Shown piece by piece: positions 18,657 through 28,715 of a stretch of DNA of 64,000 nucleotides (positions are counted from its first letter, which is position 1; each line of letters starts with the position of its first letter). The stretch is from JBAOHV01 sp037045265. Its GTDB lineage: Bacteria; Actinomycetota; Acidimicrobiia; Acidimicrobiales; Microtrichaceae. Below the pieces are notes generated by a model. That model did no database searches. It was not told the origin of the DNA and saw only the letters and a list, made by a program, of their open reading frames with translations. The stretch spans positions 164,490 through 228,489 of the forward strand of contig JBAOHV010000015.1 in NCBI GenBank assembly GCA_037045265.1, given 5' to 3'. The position numbers and the translations under genes were made by a program.

Positions 18657-19993
18657 TCAGCTGCCGTTCGTGCTCCAGTGCCAGGGCTCGGACGGCAGGT
18701 TGAAGAACCCGTAGCGACCCGCGTTGTTGGACAGCCAGACGAACGCCGGGTTGCTCCGAGAGGTGATGAGCACCCCCGATGACGTGAAGTCGATCGCGCG
18801 CCCACGCTCGTGCATTGAGCGCCCCGGAATCGCGGTGGGTGGAACACACGCCGAAGCTGGCTTCTCGTAGATGTCGTAGTACGTCGTGCCGCAGTTGGCG
18901 CGCCGGGTGGCGATCTGCGAGGCCGGGTCCCGGTAGCCGCCACCACGCAAGGAGAACCCGGCGGCAGTCGCAGCGTTCAGGAGCCCCCGCAGGTTCTCGG
19001 CAATCGAGGTGTGCACGTAGATGCCGCCGACGTTGGTGACCTCGGCCCAGGACACCACCCCTGATGGAGGAGCGACGGGCACGGTCGTCGCCGGCGACGT
19101 CGTCGGCACCCTGGTCGTGGTCGTGGGGTTCGAGTTGCCGCCGCTGTTGTTGTTGCCACCGGTCGACGGGGGCGAGGTCGAGGGGCCCGCAGTAACAGGG
19201 GTGCCCGCTGCTGCAGCCACGGACGAGTTCGCTGAGGGCCTCGTCGACGGCGCAGCGCTGCGCAGGGCCAACTCCTCGGCCGCCAGTTGATCGGCGACCG
19301 CCTGGTCGACTGCAGCCAGGGCCGCCGCTTCGGCCAACGCGTCATCGAGTCGCTCGTCGAGCTGTACCGCCAGCTTCTGCTGCTGGGCCCGGATCTTGTC
19401 CAGCTCCACCAGCTGCACCTCGGCATCGCTCGCAGCGTCGGCGTGCCTCACCCGCTGCCACCTCTGCTGCAGCTTCTTCGCGATCCACGACGGCCTGCTG
19501 TGCGACCAGTGCCTCGACGACCTGCTGACGGTTCTCAGTCATGAGCTCCATGACGGTGTGGGCGAAGCCTGCATCGTCTGCGTCGGCGAGCGAAAGGACC
19601 CTCAGGGTGTCTGCGGCCGGGGGACGCATGTAGGCCTCGGCCACGTACTCGGCAACCACGAGTCGGGCGGCCTCGAGGTCGTCGCGCGCATTGGCGACCC
19701 TCGCTCGAGCATCCGCCAGCTTCGCCTCGGCCGTCAGAGCGGCCTCGCGCGCCTGGTCGACCTGGTCACGCTGAGCGGCGTACCGCTCGTCCATGCCGCG
19801 ACAGCTCGGCTCGGACCGCGTCCCGGTCAGCGGTGATCACGTCGACGTCGTCGGCCTTCACCCGGCTGCTGAGCGACCGAGCGTCGGCCGGCAGCGATGC
19901 ACCCAGGAGACCCAGCAGACAGATCGCAGCACCGATGAACCACAGTCGGGCGGTCGAGGTGGGTCCGGTCGAGGTGGGTCCGGTCGAGGTCAT
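18657..19993 (-). pseudogene. Secreted M15-type (VanY-like) D,D-carboxypeptidase with N-terminal coiled coil, two frameshifts
   Basis: Three overlapping frames join into one protein. The first (from ATG 19993) has a TSTGP repeat, then the signal/TM segment LWFIGAAICLLGLLGASLPA and RSLSSRVKADDVDVITADRD. After a shift near 19795 comes a coiled coil (RYAAQRDQVDQAREAALTAE). After a second shift near 19447 the coiled coil continues, followed by a Thr/Pro/Asn-rich linker and a peptidase M15 domain with SMHERGRAIDF and EPWHW, which carry the His, Asp, Glu/His zinc-site residues. This layout, coiled coil plus cell-wall hydrolase, is typical of exported division or remodelling hydrolases. Confidence 0.82.
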
Positions 19994-20186
19994 CGTTCGA
20001 TCAACGTCCCAGCCGCTCCGATGGTTGACACCATCACGACCGCGGCAGGCGGGGGACTTGTTTCGCTGCGGGGGGATCGTGCGCGGGCCATCGTCACTCC
20101 TGTCGACCGCCCGCGGAGAACCTTGAGCGTAGCCGTTGGAACCCTGAGCCCGGTGTCAGGTTCCGAGCACGGGGTGCACGACCGGA

Positions 20187-20924
20187 TCACATTCCGAGCA
20201 GGCCCCCCAGGCCGCCACCGGTACCGCTCTGTTGCTGCTGGGCCTGATGGCCTCCTTCGACGACGCTCTCCGACGGCTGCACGAGCACGTAGCCCTGGCC
20301 ACCGAACGCCATCTGGACCAGCTCACCGGTGCCACCGCGCATCATCGACTTGAGCCCACCGGTGTCGACCCGAACGTCCATCGAGACACCTGAGGTCCAC
20401 AACACGACGGCGTCCGCGTCTGCGTACGTGGGTGCACCGCTCACGTCCAGCGCGACCGGGTCGCCCTTGGTGGTGACGGCTACGTACCCCGTACCTCGCA
20501 GCGAGACGTTGAACAACCCGCCGGCCATCATCGACGCCCTGCCAGCGTTGACCCGGTGGATGTCCCATTCGATCGATGCCGAGAACGCCAGCACGTTGGC
20601 GCCGTTCACCGAGATCATGTCGTTCTCCAGGTAGATCACCTGGATCTCCGAGGCCATGTCGGCGACGAAGAGCTCGCCCGTGCCCTCGCAGGTCATCATG
20701 CTCACACCCTCGCCGGTCATCTTCGACTTGAGCATCTTGGACAACCCCCCGGACCCGGTGTTCTGGAACCGCACGTCCCCCTGATAGGCGACCATCGATC
20801 CGAGCTTGGCCATGACCGGGCCGTACTGCATCTGGATCTTCAGCATCTTCTTGTTCTGGAGCGTGAACGGGTCGGCGCCTGCGGTCTCCGCGTACTCCTG
20901 GAACAACGAACCGTGTATGGGCAT
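20187..20924 (-). CDS. AIM24 family protein
   Basis: 245 residues. The beta-rich AIM24/TerD-like fold is seen in QNKKMLKIQMQYGPVMAKLGSM, YQGDVRFQN, GEGVSMMTCEGTGELFVA and VNGANVLAFSASIEWDI. The tail is Gln/Gly-rich. The function of bacterial AIM24 proteins is not established. The start at ATG 20924 is supported by AGGAG seven bases upstream. The 193 bases between its stop and the M15 gene (19994-20186) hold nothing I can identify. Confidence 0.85.
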   Translation of the reverse strand: MPIHGSLFQEYAETAGADPFTLQNKKMLKIQMQYGPVMAKLGSMVAYQGDVRFQNTGSGGLSKMLKSKMTGEGVSMMTCEGTGELFVADMASEIQVIYLENDMISVNGANVLAFSASIEWDIHRVNAGRASMMAGGLFNVSLRGTGYVAVTTKGDPVALDVSGAPTYADADAVVLWTSGVSMDVRVDTGGLKSMMRGGTGELVQMAFGGQGYVLVQPSESVVEGGHQAQQQQSGTGGGLGGLLGM

Positions 20925-21001
20925 GATGACTCCTGGGGCCTTCGTCGGTGGTGGGTGATGGCGATCCCACCGTATCCATCGGAGGATCCCACTGGGTGTC
21001 T

Positions 21002-24000
21002 TCAACGGAAGTTCCGTGACGGGGTGCTCGCCACGACCGGCAAGGCCTCGATACGGGTGGCGACCACGTTGAACACGTCGTCGGGGCTCCTCTCCAGGCG
21101 ACCGCCCACCAGGAGCGCAGGTGCCGTACCTGCGATCTGGCGATGACGGGCCCAACAACCACGCGACACGACGACGTTGATCAACCCGGTCTCGTCCTCG
21201 AGGTTGATGAAGGTCACGCCTGCAGCTGTCGCCGGCCGCTGCCGGTGGGTGACGACACCTGCGACCAGGACCTTGTCACCGTCGCGGCGCGAGCGCAGCT
21301 CCGTGGCGGTTAGCGCTCCCCGCCGGTCCAGGTCGGGGCGCAGGAACCTCGTCGGATGCCCGTCCGGGGCGATGCCTGTCGCCCAGAGGTCGGCGACCGC
21401 CTCCTCCCAGTCGTCCATACCGGGCAGCTGCGGCGCATCCATTCCAACGACGATCCCCTCCAGCCGGTCGGGGCTGATCTGCGCGGCTGCCCCAGCGCTC
21501 CAGATGGCCCGACGACGGTCTGGTCCACCACCACCGCCGTCACCACCAGCGATCTGTGATCCCATGGCACCTGAGGTCGCCAACGCCTCGAGCTGCGCAC
21601 GGGACAACGCCTGACGCCGAACCAGGTCCTCCAGGTCGGCATAGGGGCGCCCGGCCGATATCTCCTTGGCCAGGTCCTCGCCGATCCCACGCACGGCACC
21701 GATACCCAGCCGCACAGCCGGCCCGTTCTGTGCCACACCGTTCTGTGCCACCCAGGTGGCCGAGGCGGAAGGGCCGGATGAGGGGGTTTCGAGGGTGGCA
21801 CACCAGTCCGAGCGGTTGAGGTCAGGGGTGTGCACCACCACACCGTGACGCCGGGCGTCCTGGACCAACGACTGCGGCGAGTAGAAGCCCATCGGCTGAG
21901 CGTTCAGCAACGCCGCGCAGAACGCCGCCGGATAGTGCAGCTTGAGCCATGCCGATGCGTAGACCAGGTAGGCGAAGCTGACCGAGTGCGACTCGGGGAA
22001 CCCGTAGTTGGCGAACGCCGCGAGCTTGTCCCAGATCGCTTCGGCGACGGACCCCAGGACGCCCCGCTCGGCCAGACCGGCGTCGAAGCGCTCCTTCAGT
22101 GCTGCCATCCGTCGGTCGGAGCGCTTGGACCCCATGGCCTGGCGCAGACGGTCGGCCTCGGCAGGCGTGAAACCCGCTACGTCGATCGCGATCTGCATCA
22201 GCTGCTCCTGGAACAGTGGCACTCCCAGGGTCTTGGCGAGCGCGTTCTCCAGCAGCGGATGCAGGTAGGTGACCGGCTCCTCGCCCTTGCGGCGACGGAT
22301 GTAGGGGTGCACCGACCCGCCCTGGATCGGACCCGGCCGGATCAGGGCGATCTCGATCACCAGGTCGTAGAAGCAGCGCGGTCGAAGCCGCGGCAACGTC
22401 GCCATCTGGGCGCGCGACTCGATCTGGAAGACACCGACGGTGTCGGCCGCGCACAACATGTCGTAGACGGCGTCCTCCTGTGGCACCTCGGCCAGGTCCA
22501 GCTGCACGCCGTGGTGTTCGGACACCAGGTCGACCGCCAGGTGCAACGCGGTGAGCATGCCGAGACCCAACAGGTCGAACTTGACCAGGCCTGCCGCAGC
22601 GCAGTCGTCCTTGTCCCACTGGAGCACCGAGCGATTCTCCATTCGCGCCCACTCCGTGGGACATACCTCGGTGACCGGCCGATCGCACATGACCATGCCC
22701 CCGGAGTGGATGCCCAGGTGACGGGGCAGGTCTTCGAGACGTCCGGCCAGATCGAGAACGGGGTCCGGCACGCGGACCCGACCAGGACCCGGTTCAGCTG
22801 CGTCGCCACCCGGAGCGGGCACCCCGCTCCAGCGTTCGATCGCTTTGGACCAGGCGTCCTGCTGTCCCGGGTCGAACCCCAGAGCACGCGCCGCGTCACG
22901 CACCGCCGAACGAGCCCGATAGGTGATGACGTTGGCGACCTGAGCGGCGTGGGTGCGCCCATAGCGTTCGTAGACGTACTGGATCACCTCTTCGCGACGG
23001 CCCGACTCGATGTCCAGGTCGATGTCGGGCGGACCGTCACGCTCGGGCGACAGGAACCGTTCGAAGAGCAGACCCAGACGCACCGCGTCGGCCTTGGTGA
23101 TCCCCAGGGCGAAGCAGACCGCCGAGTTGGCGGCCGAGCCACGCCCTTGGCAGTAGATGTCGCGACGTCGGCAGAACTCGACGATGTCCCAGACGATCAG
23201 GAAGTAGCCGGGGAAGTCGAGATCGACGATCAACTCCAGCTCACGGTCGATCTGTGCCCACGCGCCGGCTACGCGCTCGGCGTGACGCGGACCGTACCGA
23301 CGGGTTGCTCCGGCCTCGGCCAGGTCGCGCAGGTGATCCGCCTCGGTCACGGCTGTGTCGTCGGGTCCGACAGGACAAGGGTATGGAGGGAGCTTGGGTG
23401 CGACGAGGGCCAGGTCGAAAGCACAGGCGCGCCCGAGCTCCGCTGCAGCCGCAACAGCGCCGGGGTAGCGGACGAAACGACGGGCCTGCTCAGCACCCGA
23501 ACGCAGGTGTGCCGCTCCCGCGCCCGGTAGCCAGCCGTCGATCTCGTCGAGACAACGCCTGGAACGCAGTGCTGCCATGGCCGCCGCGAGTTGACGCTCC
23601 GAGGGGGTCGCGTGGTGGACGTTGTTGGTGGCGACCACGCCCACCCCGGCCGCCGCCGCCAACCGGACGAGCCCGTCGTTGCGGGCCGAGTCGAGGGGTT
23701 CACCGTGGTCCCACAGCTCGACGAAGGTGTTCTCGACACCGAACGCCGCGACCAACGACCTCAACTCACGCTCGGCGACAGCCGGTCCATGAGCCACCAG
23801 GGCTGCGGGCACGGTTCCTTTGCGACAACCCGTGAGCACCGCCCAGTGACCCCGCGCCCGACCGGCAGCAGCTTCAGCCAGCGCGGCGAACGACAGCGAC
23901 GGGCGCCCCTTCTCCCCCGCCATCTGCGCCTCGGACAAAAGCGCTGCCAGTCGGGCGTAGCCGACGGGGTCGCGGGCGAGCACCAGCAGGTGGCTGCCGT

Positions 24001-24475
24001 CGGGATCGGCAGGTCCGTTGCGTGATTCGGACGCGTTGAGGGTCAGCTCGGCACCGAACACGGTCCCCAGGCCCAGTTCACGGGCCGCCTCGGCGAAGCG
24101 GACCACTCCGTAGAAGCCGCCGTGGTCCGTCAGCGCCACTGCCTCCAGACCCAGCCGGGCCGCTTCCTCGGCGATCGCTTCGGGCGAGGACGTGCCGTCG
24201 AGAAAGCTGAACGCCGAGTGGCAGTGCAGCTCGGCGTACGGAACCTCGGCGCCACCAGGTCCTGGGGAGGGCTCACCGCGACCCTCACGGGCGGCCGTCA
24301 GTCCCGGGGGTGGATGATATGGCTGACGGCGACCGGACCAGGCGGGGCTGTCGCCACCGTCACCGGGATGCTCGGCCCGTCGCGCACGACGGGCCATCGG
24401 GTCGGCGTCGTCCCACCGGTCCGAGAGGCGTCGCTCCATCTCCGACCAGGGCACCCCTGGGTTGTCGAACCCCAT
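21002..24475 (-). CDS. dnaE2: Error-prone DNA polymerase III alpha subunit DnaE2
   Basis: 1157 residues, full length. The PHP domain starts at AELHCHSAFSFLDG with LTDHGG after it; the polymerase palm carries the catalytic Asp residues in PDIDLDIESGRR; helix-hairpin-helix and OB-fold regions complete the C-terminus (VLVAGVVTHRQRP, FINLEDETGLINVVV). DnaE2 performs translesion synthesis during the SOS response, normally with ImuB and ImuA', which are not in this window. An SOS box sits 14 bases upstream of the ATG, so damage induction through LexA is likely. Confidence 0.95.
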   Translation of the reverse strand: MGFDNPGVPWSEMERRLSDRWDDADPMARRARRAEHPGDGGDSPAWSGRRQPYHPPPGLTAAREGRGEPSPGPGGAEVPYAELHCHSAFSFLDGTSSPEAIAEEAARLGLEAVALTDHGGFYGVVRFAEAARELGLGTVFGAELTLNASESRNGPADPDGSHLLVLARDPVGYARLAALLSEAQMAGEKGRPSLSFAALAEAAAGRARGHWAVLTGCRKGTVPAALVAHGPAVAERELRSLVAAFGVENTFVELWDHGEPLDSARNDGLVRLAAAAGVGVVATNNVHHATPSERQLAAAMAALRSRRCLDEIDGWLPGAGAAHLRSGAEQARRFVRYPGAVAAAAELGRACAFDLALVAPKLPPYPCPVGPDDTAVTEADHLRDLAEAGATRRYGPRHAERVAGAWAQIDRELELIVDLDFPGYFLIVWDIVEFCRRRDIYCQGRGSAANSAVCFALGITKADAVRLGLLFERFLSPERDGPPDIDLDIESGRREEVIQYVYERYGRTHAAQVANVITYRARSAVRDAARALGFDPGQQDAWSKAIERWSGVPAPGGDAAEPGPGRVRVPDPVLDLAGRLEDLPRHLGIHSGGMVMCDRPVTEVCPTEWARMENRSVLQWDKDDCAAAGLVKFDLLGLGMLTALHLAVDLVSEHHGVQLDLAEVPQEDAVYDMLCAADTVGVFQIESRAQMATLPRLRPRCFYDLVIEIALIRPGPIQGGSVHPYIRRRKGEEPVTYLHPLLENALAKTLGVPLFQEQLMQIAIDVAGFTPAEADRLRQAMGSKRSDRRMAALKERFDAGLAERGVLGSVAEAIWDKLAAFANYGFPESHSVSFAYLVYASAWLKLHYPAAFCAALLNAQPMGFYSPQSLVQDARRHGVVVHTPDLNRSDWCATLETPSSGPSASATWVAQNGVAQNGPAVRLGIGAVRGIGEDLAKEISAGRPYADLEDLVRRQALSRAQLEALATSGAMGSQIAGGDGGGGGPDRRRAIWSAGAAAQISPDRLEGIVVGMDAPQLPGMDDWEEAVADLWATGIAPDGHPTRFLRPDLDRRGALTATELRSRRDGDKVLVAGVVTHRQRPATAAGVTFINLEDETGLINVVVSRGCWARHRQIAGTAPALLVGGRLERSPDDVFNVVATRIEALPVVASTPSRNFR

Positions 24476-24488
24476 CCCACGACTCTAC

Positions 24489-24502
24489 CGAACACCTGTT
24501 CG
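24489..24502. promoter_or_regulatory. LexA / SOS box between dnaE2 and pepF
   Basis: The sequence CGAACACCTGTTCG is a perfect dyad matching the actinobacterial/Gram-positive SOS box CGAAC-N4-GTTCG. It lies in the 76-base divergent region, 14 bases before the dnaE2 ATG (minus strand) and about 50 bases before the pepF GTG (plus strand). Placement against dnaE2, a known LexA target, makes the call strong. An effect on pepF is possible but unproven. Confidence 0.9.
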
Positions 24503-24551
24503 ATGGGAACAGCGGTCCGGCCAACCCTCTTGCGGCCCTAGCCTTGGGCGG

Positions 24552-26432
24552 GTGAGCACCGACACGCCGACCACGACCGACCCCACCGCCACAGACGATG
24601 ACCCGGCAGCCAGGGACCTGACGGCCGCCGACGTCGAATGGAACCTGGACTCGCTGATAGCCGGCAGCGACGTCGACCAGCTGCTCGATCGGTCCGACGC
24701 GATCGCGACAGACCTGGTCTCCTACCGGGGCAGGATCGCGACGCTCGACTCTGCCGAGCTCGCAACCGCGATGCACCTGATGGCCGAGCTGCAGGAGGCC
24801 CAGGGACGGGCCGGCTACTTCGCGATGCTCCGCTTCTCGGAGAACACTGCCGACCCGGAACGCGGCGCGCTGATGATGCGGGTGCAGGAGCGCTCGACGA
24901 CGCTCGCCACCCAGCTCGTCTTCTTCGAGCTCGAGTGGGCGGCGGTGGACACCGACAGGGTCGAGGACCTTCTGTCCGATCCGGTGCTGGACTTCTGCGC
25001 GCACCACCTGCGCTCGATGCACCGCTACCGCGACCACATGCTGAGCGAGCCCGAGGAGCAGTTGCTCACCGAGAAGTCGGTCAGCGGTGCAAGCGCCTGG
25101 GTCCGCCTGTTCGACGAGCAGACCTCGGCCATCACCGTCGAGCTGCCCACGGCGATGCTCGGCGACGGGGCGAACGCAGGTGTCGGGGGCGGCGACACGA
25201 CGACCGCGCCGCTCGAGGCCGGCCTGTCGAGGCTGCAGCACCCCGACCGCGACGTCCGCCGAAGCGCCGCAGACGCGATCACCGCCGGGCTCGAGCCCGG
25301 GCTACGCACCCGTGGGTTCATATTCAACACGCTGCTGCTCGACAAGTCCGTCGACGACCGGCTCCGCCGCTACCCCACCTGGGTATCGGAGCGGAACCTG
25401 TCCAACGAAGCTTCCGACGAATCCGTCCAGGCGCTCGTCGACGCCGTGGTGGCCCGCTACGACATACCCCGGCGCTGGTACTCGTTGAAGGCTCAGATCC
25501 TTGGGCTGGACAAGCTGGCCGACTACGACCGGATGGCGTCGGTCGCCACCGACGAGACCCAGATCGGCTGGAACGAAGCACGAACGGTCGTGCTCGACGC
25601 CTACCGCAGCTTCTCACCCGAGATGGCCGACATAGCCCAGCGGTTCTTCGACGAGAACTGGATCGACGCACCAACCAGGCCCGGCAAGCGCCCCGGCGCG
25701 TTCTGTGCCTACACGGTGCCGTCGCACCACCCCTACGTGCTGTTGAACTGGACCAGCAGGCCCCGCGACGTCGCGACGCTCGCGCACGAGCTCGGACACG
25801 GCCTGCACGCGTACCTCGCCCGCGAACAGGGGGTGTTCCACCAGTCCACCCCGCTGACCCTCGCCGAGACGGCCTCGGTGTTCGGCGAGGCCGTGACGAA
25901 CAACGCACTCCTCGACCAACTCGACGACGCCGGTGCACGTTTCGCCCTGCTGGCCAGCACCCTCGAGGACTCCATTGCCACGGTCTTCCGCCAGATCGCG
26001 ATGAACCGATTCGAGCACTCCGTGCACACCGCCCGCCGGGACGAGGGCGAGCTCTCGGTCGATCGCTTCAACGAGCTGTGGACCGACAGCCAGACAGCGA
26101 TGCTCGGCGACTCCGTGGAGATCACCGACGGGTACCGGACGTGGTGGAGCTACATCCCGCACTTCATCGGTACGCCCGGATACGTCTATGCGTACGCGTA
26201 CGGACAGCTGCTCGCACTTTCGGTGTACGCCCGCTACACCGAGCGCGGCGACGAGTTCGTGCCCGCCTACCTGCAGCTCCTGCGCAGCGGGGGCTCGCTG
26301 CCTCCGGAGGAGCTCGGCAACATCGTCGACTGCGATCTGACCGATCCGGGCTTCTGGTCGGCGGGGCTCGACATCGTCGAGGGCCAGCTCGATGCTGCGG
26401 TTCGTGCCGCCGAAGCAGCAGGACGCTTCTGA
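24552..26432 (+). CDS. M3 family oligoendopeptidase (PepF-type)
   Basis: 626 residues. The zinc motif HELGHGLHAYLA is in the C-terminal half, followed by the family's LAETASVFGEAV glutamate ligand and a C-terminal YAYAYGQLLALS. The N-terminal helical region (WNLDSLIAGSDVDQLL) matches oligoendopeptidase F-type proteins. It is a cytoplasmic zinc peptidase degrading short peptides. The start is GTG at 24552; the open frame upstream of it overlaps the divergent promoter. Confidence 0.93.
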   Translation: MSTDTPTTTDPTATDDDPAARDLTAADVEWNLDSLIAGSDVDQLLDRSDAIATDLVSYRGRIATLDSAELATAMHLMAELQEAQGRAGYFAMLRFSENTADPERGALMMRVQERSTTLATQLVFFELEWAAVDTDRVEDLLSDPVLDFCAHHLRSMHRYRDHMLSEPEEQLLTEKSVSGASAWVRLFDEQTSAITVELPTAMLGDGANAGVGGGDTTTAPLEAGLSRLQHPDRDVRRSAADAITAGLEPGLRTRGFIFNTLLLDKSVDDRLRRYPTWVSERNLSNEASDESVQALVDAVVARYDIPRRWYSLKAQILGLDKLADYDRMASVATDETQIGWNEARTVVLDAYRSFSPEMADIAQRFFDENWIDAPTRPGKRPGAFCAYTVPSHHPYVLLNWTSRPRDVATLAHELGHGLHAYLAREQGVFHQSTPLTLAETASVFGEAVTNNALLDQLDDAGARFALLASTLEDSIATVFRQIAMNRFEHSVHTARRDEGELSVDRFNELWTDSQTAMLGDSVEITDGYRTWWSYIPHFIGTPGYVYAYAYGQLLALSVYARYTERGDEFVPAYLQLLRSGGSLPPEELGNIVDCDLTDPGFWSAGLDIVEGQLDAAVRAAEAAGRF

Positions 26433-26540
26433 GCGGATGACCCGCCCGGGGGCATCCACCGACCACGAAGCGCGCGAACCTACAGTTCGCCGTGGGGATT
26501 CGGTGTGTGCGGTGCCGCCGTCCCTGGAGGTCCAGGGCCG

Positions 26541-28711
26541 GTGTTGGGATCCACGAGCGAACTGACATCAGCGCTCGTCGACCAGCTCGACCACGGCGTA
26601 TGGCAGCTCGCCGCGACCGACGGTCGCATCCAGGCGACCAACGCAGCAGCGGCGGACCAGGTCGGGGCGATCCACCCGCTGTCCGGCCTGCTGATCGGCG
26701 AGATGATGGTTCCACCGATGTCCGCCGAGGGGTGGCGCCTGCTCGTGGATCACGTCCCCGTGTCGGGCACCCACCGGCTGACGGTGTCGATTCAACGCGC
26801 CGACGCGAGCATCGCCCAGGTCGATATGACCTTGAGTCGTCACCGAACGACCACACCGGGCGGGCAGGCGACCCCTGCACGGGAGCAGGAGGTCGTCCTG
26901 GCGCTGACCCGTCCGCTCTCCCGAGAACTGCCCGACGGCACGGACCGATTGAACCGCACGCTCAACGCTCTCAGCGACGGCATCGCGCTGATCGGACTCG
27001 ACGGACGGATCGAGTCCACGAATCCGGCCTTCGGTCAGCTGCTCGACCTGCTGGCGGACCAGCTCGCGGGGTCGCAGCATCTTCGACCCGCCATGGCACC
27101 TGGTCGACGAACACGGCGCGGCCCTGCCCCCCGAGTCGAACCCGGCGATCGCCACCCTGCGCACCGGTCGCTCCGTCCCGCCCTTGGTCGTCTGCGCCCC
27201 CGGCCGGGGCCTGAACCGGCCGATCGACCAGCTGTCGTGGCTGGAGCTGACCAGCGAACCGCTGCGGGACGTCTCGGGAGCGACCGAGGGAGCGGTCCTG
27301 AGCGTGCGTGACGTCACTTCGTTGCTGGACCTGCGCGCCCGCCTGTCCGATGCCGAGCAGCGAGATGCCCTCACAGGTCTGGCGACGCGCTCCCACGTGG
27401 TGGCCACACTCGAGGCGCAACTCTGCACCGCCCGAGCGGAGACCGGGCGCCGCATCGGCGTGCTCCATGTCGACCTGGACAGCTTCAGGAGCGTGAACGA
27501 CACCTTCGGATCCACGATCGGCGACCACGTCCTGCGCACGATCAGCGACCGCCTGGCCGACCTGACCGACCGCCATGTCGTGATCGGACGGATCAGCGTC
27601 GACGAGTTCCTGGTCGTCGTCAGCGGCGACGGCCCGGCCAGCACCTTCGATGCACGGCTACGCCGACTCGCCGACGAGATCCAGCGCAGGATCGAACGTC
27701 AGCTCGTCGTCGACTCCCTCGAGCTGCGCTTGACCGCCTCGGTGGGGGTGTCGAGGTGGCCGGGCGACGGCGATGACGCCTCGTCGCTGCAGCGCTGCCG
27801 CCGATCGAGCGCTCACGGCAGGCAGGCGTGACGGCCGCCAGCAGGTGCGCTTCTACGAGCGTGTCCTTGACCAGCACACCCGCACCGGATTGGCGCTCGA
27901 CCGGGACCTTCGACGTGCCGCGGCGCAGCGCGGCATGGACGTGCACTTCCAGCCGATCATCGATCTGCGCACCGGTGAGATCGCGGCAGCCGAGGCCCTG
28001 GTCCGCTGGCACCACCCGGAGCACGGGCCGATCCCACCCTCGGTGTTCATCCCGACTGCCGAGGCGACCGGCGCCATCTCGGCGATCAGCGACCTGGTCA
28101 TGACCACCGTCGCCGAGAACCTGGCTGTCTGGAACACCGAGAGCCTGCTGCCACAGGGAGCCCGCATAGCGGTGAACATCTCGGCGGCGGAGTTCGCACG
28201 ACGCGGGTTCGTCGAGCGCCTGGACGCGACGCTGAAGGACGCCGGCGTGTCGCCGACCCAGATCGAGCTCGAGATCACCGAGACGCTCCTCATGAACGAC
28301 ATCGAGACGACCGCAACTCGCCTCACCTCGTTGGACAAGCTCGGATTCCTGGTCGCCCTCGACGACTTCGGCACCGGCTACTCATCGCTGTCGTACCTGC
28401 ACTCACTGCCGCTCCACACTCTGAAGGTCGACCGCTGCTTCGTCGGCGACCTGCATGACGGCCGGTCCGAGACGATCACCAGGGCGATCCTGTCGCTGGC
28501 ACACGGACTGGGGATCGTGGCCGTGGGCGAAGGCGTCGAGACCGAGGAGCAGCGACGCTTCCTGCTCGACGCCGGCTGCGACCTCGTGCAGGGCTACTAC
28601 TTCGCTCCGCCGCTGCCACGCACCGCGTTCGAGACGTTCCTGCGAGAGCACCGCGAGAACCACAGCGGAGCAAGCTACGCAGGCGTGCTCGAGCATCTCC
28701 AGACGACCTGA
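26541..28711 (+). pseudogene. PAS-GGDEF-EAL cyclic-di-GMP protein with degenerate GGDEF, two frameshifts
   Basis: Three frames combine into about 720 residues. PAS-like segments come first (DHGVWQLAATDGRIQATN; LSDGIALIGLDGRIESTNPAF). After a shift near 27085 comes a GGDEF-fold domain (DALTGLATRSHV, VLHVDLDSFRSVND) whose signature reads SVDEF instead of GGDEF. After a second shift near 27795 comes an EAL domain with EALVRW, ITET, DDFGTGYSSLSYL, LKVDRCFV and EGVETEEQ. The EAL catalytic residues look intact while the cyclase site is not, so this is probably a phosphodiesterase with a regulatory GGDEF. The GTG at 26541 has GGAGG 10 bases upstream. Confidence 0.85.
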
Positions 28712-28715
28712 CCCC

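Noticed and set aside
21830..23530. 566-codon plus-strand open frame
   Set aside because: Antisense shadow of dnaE2 in GC-rich DNA.
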